Part shown: positions 1 through 5,304 of the stretch, piece after piece
Layout of the letters: every line of letters begins with the position of its first letter
How positions within the stretch are numbered: position 1 is the first letter of the stretch
Assembly (NCBI GenBank): GCA_041688615.1
Contig: JBDNHU010000163.1
Coordinates: forward strand, 1-15,190
DNA: 15,190 bases
Source: M30B19 sp041688615
GTDB taxonomy: Bacteria; Planctomycetota; Planctomycetia; Pirellulales; Pirellulaceae
Direction of reading: 5' to 3'
Position numbers and translations under genes: made by a program
Notes under the pieces: model-generated
Databases searched by the model: none
The model's input: the letters and a program-made list of their open reading frames with translations, nothing else
What the model was told of the DNA's origin: nothing

Positions 1-423
1 AAAAACCACTAAGGAATTCCGCCGAAATAACTTAGCGAATTCCAAAGCAACCGCAGGGTGGAAGCGAGTGACGCGACCGATTCCCTGGCTTAAGCTGCGG
101 TTTTGTCAAGCAACCGGGCACCAGACCTTGGGGCATCGCACCGCTTGCGCCCCTCCACTAAACCCATAACTTATTTGACGGCGATCTCGCAGGTCGGTTA
201 CCACGCAATGCTGGAAACCAGCCCACTCCGGACAAACGGCCAGGGATCTGTCCTTAGTTTTGCCAGATAAACCTAAAAAAACGCATATTCATCCCAACTT
301 GCGGTAGCCTTTGGCGAAGAACTGTCGAAAATAGAGAGGTCTGGTTGGCGCTAATGTTGGCGTCTGCCTTTGGTTTGGTTACGGGCCTTCGCTTGAGGGC
401 TCAAGTTTATCGAAAGACGGTCC
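1..423. other. Intergenic leader region, no gene recognised
   Basis: I find no convincing coding sequence on either strand. The stretch holds an inverted-repeat element (49-102) and smaller hairpins: GGGGC at 130-134 with GCCCC at 149-153, GCTGG at 210-214 with CCAGC at 218-222, and CTTGAG at 392-397 with CTCAAG at 400-405. A weak promoter-like pair for the downstream lipoprotein gene is TTGCCA (260-265), an 18-nt spacer and CATATT (284-289). That pair is a guess by eye in an AT-rich patch. No clear Shine-Dalgarno precedes the ATG at 424, which is common in planctomycetes. Confidence 0.5.
49..102. repeat. Inverted-repeat element, possible dispersed planctomycetal intergenic repeat
   Basis: AACCGCAG (49-56) pairs perfectly with CTGCGGTT (95-102), enclosing about 38 nt that contain GGAA/TTCC and CAGGG/CCCTG sub-pairings. 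The interior, GGTGGAAGCGAGTGACGCG followed by ACCGATTCCCTGGCTTA, resembles from memory a short repeat scattered between genes in Rhodopirellula-type genomes. Only one copy is visible here, so the repeat status is inference. The hairpin potential is seen directly. Confidence 0.45.
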
Positions 424-786
424 ATGAAAAATTTATTGGGATTTGCGCTGTTAGTTGCCCTAACAGCCTCGTTCTCAGGTTGCGGTGGCGAAACCGCCCC
501 AGCTCCAGAGACAAAAGAAACAAAGACGACAACAACGACAGCACCAGCAGACGGTGTTGTTCAAGGAACGCTAGTAAAGCTTAGCGTTCCAGCAATGACC
601 TGAGGCGGTTGCGCCGCTGCGGTCCGCAGCGATTTGGAAAAAATTGATGGCGTTGTCAATATCAAGCCAGACACAGGTGCTAGAACTTGTAGTTTTGAGT
701 TAACCAAACCAGACGTGGATTACAAGTCGAAGCTTCAAGAGTTCGCTAAAACTAACGAACATCTTGCTGGTTTTTCTGTTCAATAA
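424..786 (+). CDS. HMA-domain lipoprotein, candidate selenoprotein (UGA at 601-603 read as Sec60)
   Basis: Read through TGA 601-603, the ATG at 424 gives a 120-residue protein. Residues 1-20 form a lipoprotein signal (MKN, hydrophobic core, lipobox FSG-C20), so the product is probably anchored outside the cytoplasmic membrane. A Thr/Glu/Pro/Lys linker spans about 23-43. Residues 48-120 look like an HMA domain: VKLSVPAMT-U60-GG-C63-AAAVRS, then LEKIDGVVNIKPDTGA. Classical HMA proteins (MerP, CopZ, Atx1 type) have Cys at position 60 in MTCxxC; here the codon is TGA. Homology-like sequence continues in the same frame past the TGA, and a SECIS-like hairpin follows it. Sec for Cys in a CxxC pair suggests a redox or high-affinity soft-metal role (inference). 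Alternatives are a TGC-to-TGA pseudogene or a 59-residue truncated lipoprotein. The selAB/selC machinery is not in this window. A lone HMA lipoprotein could bind Cu, Hg or Zn; the metal cannot be told. Confidence 0.8.
604..637 (+). promoter_or_regulatory. Bacterial-type SECIS element
   Basis: Immediately 3' of UGA 601-603, CGCTGC (615-620) pairs with GCAGCG (626-631) around loop GGTCC; G621-C625 may also pair. The loop begins 17 nt after the UGA and has G at both of its first two positions. From memory, the E. coli fdhF SECIS apex is UGC-AGGUCU-GCA; here it is UGC-GGUCC-GCA, so the SelB-contacting GGUC core is retained. A second small hairpin, GGCG (604-607)/CGCC (612-615), could stack beneath or compete, sharing C615. 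The hairpin lies inside the coding sequence, as expected for bacteria. Confidence 0.75.
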
Positions 787-798
787 TTGAATGACAAT

Positions 799-833
799 AC
801 TTTCGATGAGCCCTCTGGGGTTTTATCGAAAGT
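799..833 (+). other. Stem-loop 3' of the selenoprotein gene
   Basis: ACTTTCGAT (799-807) is complementary to ATCGAAAGT (825-833), a 9-bp stem. An inner CCC (811-813)/GGG (817-819) pairing is possible, and TTTT (833-836) follows. It sits between the TAA at 784-786 and the stronger terminator at 844-881. It may be a first weak terminator or a 3'-protective hairpin; the short U tract makes termination on its own uncertain. Confidence 0.5.
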
Positions 834-843
834 TTTAGCAACT

Positions 844-881
844 AAAACGCACTTGAAGGATTCCTTCAAGTGCGTTTTTTT
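844..881 (+). terminator. Strong intrinsic terminator, probably bidirectional
   Basis: AAAACGCACTTGAAGG (844-859) pairs perfectly with CCTTCAAGTGCGTTTT (863-878) around a 3-nt ATT loop, and the plus strand ends in seven T residues (875-881). On the minus strand the same hairpin ends in TTTTAGTT. It lies between the convergent selenoprotein gene (ends 786) and the BshC-like gene (ends 1008), so it can end both transcripts. Confidence 0.9.
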
Positions 882-1007
882 ATCGAATCAGGCCTGCCTG
901 CCATCCCCATTGCAGTCGGCATACTTATCTGCCGAACAGCCCCTTGGCAAATCGTTCATTGCGCAAAACTGTACTCATGGATTCCCAACCTAAGTGCTCT
1001 TCTATTT

Positions 1008-2960
1008 TCAAACAACGGTGCTTCGAGAAGTGGACTTCACCAGTCGCTTGGGTTCGTTGCTTAGCTTGCTAATTGCCGACCGAGCCATTTGCTTTAACTT
1101 CTCGGGCAACGCTTCGGAAAACAGAACAAAGCTCCATTCACGACTCTTGGAAAGCTTTTGATTATCGCGTTGCAACTTACATTCTTGAATCTGTTGATCT
1201 AATTGCGACAACTGCTCGTGCAGCGAAGTCCTAAGCTTCCAATTAATCGACACCAGTTCGTCGTGCCACTTCTTTTTGTGGCCTGGCACAGGAATCTCTT
1301 TCAGCAAGCGACTCTTACGTTGACCTAAATCTTTTGCCGTTGCCGACTGCGAAAACAATTCGGGCGCGTAAAGCAATTGCCGCCGCATTTGCTTCATGTC
1401 GGCAATGGACTGCGGCTTCGACTTGGCAATCGCATCCAATCCAAACGCGTTGGAACCCGCCGCATCTAAGTGCAAAGTAGCAGTCGTGGTCACGAAGCCT
1501 GGCAATTCGACATTCCAAAACCGTCTGACAATTTCGTCGGTGATTTGGTCGTAAATCGCACCGCCAATTCCATGCACAAACATTTGCGATAAGGCACCGC
1601 GACAGTACATCGTGGTGGTTAACGCACGGGTCCGCAAGCGAATGCCCTGCCCTTTTAAGCTGTCCAATTGGTCAAATACATCCCCCGAATCCAACCGCAA
1701 TTCAACAGTCGGCTTGGCCTGAGTCCGCCCCGGCCCATCACTCAGGTGCCACACCCCCAAACTTCCCTCACCACTCAAGCGGCGAGCAAAAAGTCGCTTC
1801 CGCTGCGGCGACGCTTTGGTCCAAATCCAAAACGGCAATTCGAACCAATCATCGACACGTTGCAAGTCAGGAACCGGTCGATTCTGGCCTCGAATCAAAT
1901 TGATTTGCCGATAGTCATCCAGCACACTGTTGTAGTGAAAAACAAAATCTTCGGATCGATCAAGTATCGACACAAAGAAGTGGTGAAAGGAATTCGTTTC
2001 GCATAACAGGCTCAGCGGCACTTCCAGATTTTGGACACCGGCCCGCGATTCCAAACAGTGCCTAGCGGCCGCAAACCCGTAGCCTAATCGCTTCAATTGC
2101 AAAGAATACTTGGCAACATCGGGCCATATCGACTGCAACAACGGATGATAGCCGCCATCCAAAAGCACTGCAGCCAACCGACTTGGCAAACTACGCAGCA
2201 GGTCAAATTCATAAACCTGACGCTCCTCGAAAGGGATTCCTAATCCGAAATAATCGAAATTCAATCGCTTAGAAACCAAACGCTCGCCTTGCAAAACAGG
2301 AAACTTCAAGCCGTTTGACTTGACCAGGTCATTATCCACAATCAAATTAATCGCGATCGCTCCCAGCCGATCAGCAGCACGGTCCAGGACAAAATTTTTG
2401 AACCAAACGCCAGGGTGAAACAACTCTGGCTGGTGCCCTGATACGATTATTCTCGGCTCATTTCCGACATGGCGTCTTGCTGCAAGGCCTTCGGGACCCC
2501 ATTGATTATCCTGGCACGTAGGGAGATCCAAATACTGCCCGCTCCAACGTTTGGCCAACGCTAAGAATTCTCGCTTGGCCGCCTGCGCGTCTGGAACGAT
2601 CTTCGTCGGGGTCACGCCGGATTGGAGCAATCGCCCGTTCGCTTCCCAGAGGCAAGAGAGCGGATCACATTGATCAGGCATTTGTAAACTATTGCCTGGT
2701 CCTTCCGAACCCGCAGCTGTGTTTGCGGTTCGGGCTGCTCTTAAAATTGGCCCACCCGGGCTTAACTCCAAGGAATCGGATGGCAGAATTTCCGCGTTCA
2801 ATGATTTCCCTGCGACCGCTTCCGCTCCCAGCGACAAAGTCTGTCGCTGCGTCGTCTTTAACAGCGTCTCGCCATTGCCTTCGGGCGCCCTTATGGCAGA
2901 TTGTTTCAGTTCGCCCGACCCTGTGGCGGATTGCTTTAGTCGACTCGCCTCAAAGGTCAC
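1008..2960 (-). CDS. BshC-like protein of unknown function
   Basis: This is a 650-residue protein if the GTG at 2960 is used; AAGGT lies about 10 nt upstream and the start is 19 nt after the glycosyltransferase stop, so an operon is likely. Residues 1-93 are low complexity (repeated LKQSA near 8-22, many S/G/A). The conserved-looking part begins near M94 (2681), an alternative start with a poorer ribosome site. Key motifs are SGHQPELFHPGVWFKN (174-189), then a central YNSVLDDYRQINLIRGQ and a segment with the run PVPDL. A later region has RTRALTTTMYCRGALSQMF and HGIGGAIYD. The C-terminal third is rich in charged helices likely to form a coiled coil. The G-H-Q opening and the C-terminal helices recall BshC, the cysteine-adding enzyme of bacillithiol synthesis (typically GQQ, about 540 aa). 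That link is weak and from memory, so I do not assign bacillithiol synthesis. Confidence 0.7.
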   Translation of the reverse strand: MTFEASRLKQSATGSGELKQSAIRAPEGNGETLLKTTQRQTLSLGAEAVAGKSLNAEILPSDSLELSPGGPILRAARTANTAAGSEGPGNSLQMPDQCDPLSCLWEANGRLLQSGVTPTKIVPDAQAAKREFLALAKRWSGQYLDLPTCQDNQWGPEGLAARRHVGNEPRIIVSGHQPELFHPGVWFKNFVLDRAADRLGAIAINLIVDNDLVKSNGLKFPVLQGERLVSKRLNFDYFGLGIPFEERQVYEFDLLRSLPSRLAAVLLDGGYHPLLQSIWPDVAKYSLQLKRLGYGFAAARHCLESRAGVQNLEVPLSLLCETNSFHHFFVSILDRSEDFVFHYNSVLDDYRQINLIRGQNRPVPDLQRVDDWFELPFWIWTKASPQRKRLFARRLSGEGSLGVWHLSDGPGRTQAKPTVELRLDSGDVFDQLDSLKGQGIRLRTRALTTTMYCRGALSQMFVHGIGGAIYDQITDEIVRRFWNVELPGFVTTTATLHLDAAGSNAFGLDAIAKSKPQSIADMKQMRRQLLYAPELFSQSATAKDLGQRKSRLLKEIPVPGHKKKWHDELVSINWKLRTSLHEQLSQLDQQIQECKLQRDNQKLSKSREWSFVLFSEALPEKLKQMARSAISKLSNEPKRLVKSTSRSTVV

Positions 2961-2979
2961 GGCAATTTACCTTAAGATC

Positions 2980-3735
2980 CTAAATCTGCGACTTCAAAAA
3001 TCCTTGCGAACAACCACAAGGCAAATATTCGATACTCTTTTCAATCACGCTTTGATAATAATTCAATCGAGTGGCAGTGTCATCCAGATGCTCGCCAAAT
3101 GAACGGTTCTCTTGAGTATAAACGCGAGGCACGGGTAGTTCCACAACCTGCATTTGATGGCAAGCCGCTTGGACCCAAAGTTCCAATGGCATGCCGTAGC
3201 CAAATTCAGTAATGTTCAGCTTTTTGAGAGCAGAAACTTTGTAGGCTTTGAAACCGCAAAAAGCGTCAGTAAGGTCAAAGCCAAACATTCGATTCAGATC
3301 CGCAGAGATCTGGCGATTGACCCGCATCCGCTGCTCGGGCGGTTCACTATCACCTTCAAACCTCTTCAAATAGCGGCTTCCCGAAACAATATCCGCCTGA
3401 GTCGATTCAGCCTTGGCGACAAATTCGCCAATCAATTGCGGTTGGTGCTGGCCGTCGCAGTCGATGGTGACTAGCCACTGAAAATCATGATCAACCGCAT
3501 ACCGAAAAGCGGAGGCCAACGCGCCGCCGTAGCCCTGGTTCTGTTGATGGATTAACACTTCTATGTCCGAACGGCCCAACAGCCGATCGGTAGTTCCATC
3601 GGTCGAACCGTCGTCAACGACTAGGACATGCGGGCTATGAGCCTTTACAAGCTCTAAAACGGCATCTACGTGCTGCACTTCGTTGTAAACGGGCAAAGCT
3701 GTGAGGAATCGCAAAATTTTTGAATTGTTTTCCAT
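2980..3735 (-). CDS. Family 2 glycosyltransferase (DPM1/polyprenyl-phosphate sugar transferase-like)
   Basis: The product is 251 residues with a GT-A fold pattern. The N-terminal strand is LTALPVYNE (about 11-19), followed by the nucleotide-binding VVDDGSTDGT (about 39-48), NQGYGGALASAF, and the metal/nucleotide motif DCDGQHQP (DxD-like, near residue 93). Next come GSRYL and the acceptor-side segment DAFCGFKAYK. This order is typical of dolichyl/undecaprenyl-phosphate mannose- or glucose-synthase-like GT2 enzymes, which move a sugar from a nucleotide donor to a lipid phosphate at the cytoplasmic membrane face. No C-terminal membrane helices are visible, so the protein is catalytic domain only. 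The ATG at 3735 has a strong Shine-Dalgarno, AGGAGG (minus strand of 3746-3751), 10 nt upstream. It is followed 19 nt later by the BshC-like gene. The exact sugar and acceptor cannot be told. Confidence 0.9.
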   Translation of the reverse strand: MENNSKILRFLTALPVYNEVQHVDAVLELVKAHSPHVLVVDDGSTDGTTDRLLGRSDIEVLIHQQNQGYGGALASAFRYAVDHDFQWLVTIDCDGQHQPQLIGEFVAKAESTQADIVSGSRYLKRFEGDSEPPEQRMRVNRQISADLNRMFGFDLTDAFCGFKAYKVSALKKLNITEFGYGMPLELWVQAACHQMQVVELPVPRVYTQENRSFGEHLDDTATRLNYYQSVIEKSIEYLPCGCSQGFLKSQI

Positions 3736-3745
3736 CTGCTTTATT

Positions 3746-3751
3746 CCTCCT
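3746..3751 (-). promoter_or_regulatory. Ribosome binding site of the glycosyltransferase gene
   Basis: On the minus strand AGGAGG is followed by 10 nt and the ATG at 3735. It is the strongest Shine-Dalgarno in the window and fixes this start. Most other genes here have weak or no such signal. Confidence 0.8.
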
Positions 3752-3882
3752 CTTACTCGGCAATCTAGCTAGACTGCGACCCTGATGTTTACACACATCT
3801 ATTACCGAAACGGTACAAACTATCCACACCTGTTCCAGCAAAAATACTCTCCATCACAGCCGTTTTCCGCCGGAAAATGACC

Positions 3883-3938
3883 ACATGTCAACGCCTACAT
3901 GTCAACGCGTACATGTCAACGCCTACATGTCAACGCCT
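3883..3938. repeat. Tandem array of four 14-bp units
   Basis: Four head-to-tail copies of ACATGTCAACGCCT begin at 3883, 3897, 3911 and 3925. They are identical except for GCG instead of GCC at 3909 in the second copy. On the minus strand each unit reads AGGCGTTGACATGT, so each contains TTGACA, a -35-like hexamer, and the palindrome ACATGT. The array is about 150-200 bp upstream of the glycosyltransferase start. The period is not a multiple of three and there are no spacers, so it is neither coding nor CRISPR. It may be an unstable minisatellite or a multi-site operator. Confidence 0.9.
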
Positions 3939-4264
3939 GTCCAAAAATACCGATGCACCTGGTATTGTCGGAAAGTGATAGCAGGCTTCTGCGGCAATCA
4001 ACCAATCATTAGCAAACCACTGGGTAAGTCAATACATTGACTTAAAGTCAACTGGGCCTGACATGAACTGGGCCGGAAACGGCGGATCAGCGGTTTGACA
4101 ACAATTCGCCCAGCGAAGTCCCGTAAAGTGGCGTTTATTGTAACCCAATACGGACTTTTGGTGCGAACTTCCTGGGTTGAAATATGCGATTTGACAGTGG
4201 TAACCGGTGGCGCCTTACGCCGTTTCACCGAAATTTTGCCCGGAAACCAACGGCAGGCCCTCGA

Positions 4265-5128
4265 CTAGAGCCACTGGATTGGGTCTTGTTCGCATTGACT
4301 GGCCCATATTTTGAGTGTCGGGAACTGCAGGGCCAACACGGAGACTAACTGTTCGACCGCGAATCGCTCGCTTCGATAGTGCCCGACCAACAATAAGTCC
4401 ACATCCAAAGCGTGCGCTTCTAGACAAGTGTGAAAGGTCGTTTCGCCCAATATCAACAAATCGCAAGCCAGTCGCTTGGCATCACGCAGAAAATCACCGG
4501 CGCTACCACACCCAATCGCTACCCTTGAAATCGGACGTCCATCCGACGCCGTAACATGCTTCAGATGCTCGAACGCCAGTGCCAACTTCAAACGCTTGGC
4601 AATTTCCGCGATCGATTCGGGTTGCTCATATCGCCCCCAACGACCACGACCCACCAACGCCTGGCTAGCACCACCAGCGCTATCATCCATCAGCATAGCT
4701 TGCGATGTTTCGGCGGTCGCATCACGAACTTCCAAAGGCTCACGAACTTCCAAGGGCAACGTGCCGACCAATCCAATCGCGTCTGCAATTTGCTGATTGA
4801 TGCCACCCTTGGTCGAATCAAATCGAGTATGAGGACTGTAGACACAGACGCCATTTCGGGCCAAGTCCCATACCATCGCCCCGTAATACGAAGCATCAGA
4901 GATCTTTGAAAGCGGTTTAAACGGCATGGGATGATGAGAAACAATCAGCGTCACACCGTTGTCGATAGCTTCCTGAACCACTTCGGGGGTGATGGTCAAG
5001 CAAGTCATCACGTTGGAAACTTGAAGATCATTCTGCCCCAACAACAGTCCTGTGTTGTCCCACGATTCGGCTAAGAATTCCGGAGCAAACTGATCCAAGT
5101 AACTGCAAACCGCTCCGACTAAAATCAT
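4265..5128 (-). CDS. Nif3-like dinuclear metal center hexameric protein (GTP cyclohydrolase 1 type 2 family)
   Basis: The product is 287 residues from the ATG at 5128, chosen because homology starts with MILVGAVCSYLDQFAPEFLAE and AAGGG lies about 11 nt upstream; the frame is open for 35 more codons. Family landmarks are WDNTGLLLG (23-31), SHHP with H65/H66, HTRFD with D104, GETTFH (229-233), and GHYRSE with H250 and E254. These are the expected ligands for two metal ions in the Nif3/YqfO/YbgI family, a ring-forming cytosolic protein. Members are often labelled GTP cyclohydrolase 1 type 2, but the true reaction is poorly settled. Residues 125-160 form an insert containing a repeated PLEVRE/PLEVRD from an 18-bp tandem duplication, followed by a low-complexity stretch. 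A 176-nt gap follows the upstream large exported-protein gene on the same strand, so co-transcription is possible but not shown. Confidence 0.9.
   Translation of the reverse strand: MILVGAVCSYLDQFAPEFLAESWDNTGLLLGQNDLQVSNVMTCLTITPEVVQEAIDNGVTLIVSHHPMPFKPLSKISDASYYGAMVWDLARNGVCVYSPHTRFDSTKGGINQQIADAIGLVGTLPLEVREPLEVRDATAETSQAMLMDDSAGGASQALVGRGRWGRYEQPESIAEIAKRLKLALAFEHLKHVTASDGRPISRVAIGCGSAGDFLRDAKRLACDLLILGETTFHTCLEAHALDVDLLLVGHYRSERFAVEQLVSVLALQFPTLKIWASQCEQDPIQWL
4723..4758. repeat. In-frame 18-bp tandem duplication inside the Nif3-family gene
   Basis: Copies at 4723-4740 and 4741-4758 both start CACGAACTTCCAA and differ at a few bases near the end. They encode PLEVRE and PLEVRD on the minus strand. 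The duplication keeps frame and falls in the poorly conserved linker between the two halves of the Nif3 fold, so it is probably harmless. Confidence 0.8.
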
Positions 5129-5304
5129 TGGCGTCGATTCCCTTAGTAAGTAGCCAAACGAAATAAATTCAAAGGCAATGGCAGCGCAGCGATTGAACGA
5201 CACTTGTTCAACACCGCTCGGCTGGAAACCCACGCACTCACCCGATCACCGTTGGGCTTTCCGGTGTTGGGCCATTCGGCGTTTAGCGAAGCACTACTTT
5301 GACA

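Larger units (their letters stand above)
3736..4264. other. Intergenic region with tandem repeats, no gene recognised
   Basis: These 529 bases separate the Nif3-family gene (stop at 4265) from the glycosyltransferase start. They hold the 14-bp tandem array (3883-3938), a small palindrome TTTTCCGCCGGAAAA (3863-3877), and AAGTCAA (4026-4032)/TTGACTT (4037-4043) with a further AAGTCAA copy at 4045-4051. The promoter of the minus-strand glycosyltransferase operon should lie here. A 76-codon minus-strand open frame at 3998-4228 has no recognisable motif and I do not call it. Confidence 0.5.

Noticed and set aside
345..584. 79-codon plus-strand open frame overlapping the start of the selenoprotein gene
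   Set aside because: It is in another frame over a well-formed lipoprotein signal peptide and HMA protein. Its product is Arg/Ser/Asn-rich with no motif.
424..603. Reading TGA 601-603 as a true stop, giving a 59-residue lipoprotein
   Set aside because: It would end just before the metal motif and leave 60 codons of in-frame HMA-like sequence and a SECIS-like hairpin unexplained. It is kept as the alternative in the feature entry.
787..1064. Plus-strand small frames (787-993 and 870-1064) after the selenoprotein gene
   Set aside because: They run through the terminator hairpin and have no protein-like features.
2692..3102. 136-codon plus-strand frame antisense to the BshC-like and glycosyltransferase genes
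   Set aside because: It is the complement of two genes supported by motifs and ribosome sites, and has no family resemblance itself.
3883..3938. CRISPR array
   Set aside because: The units are contiguous 14-mers with no spacers and there are no cas genes nearby.
3998..4228. 76-codon minus-strand open frame between the Nif3-family and glycosyltransferase genes
   Set aside because: It has no motif and no convincing ribosome site, and it overlaps small direct and inverted repeats. It is probably chance.
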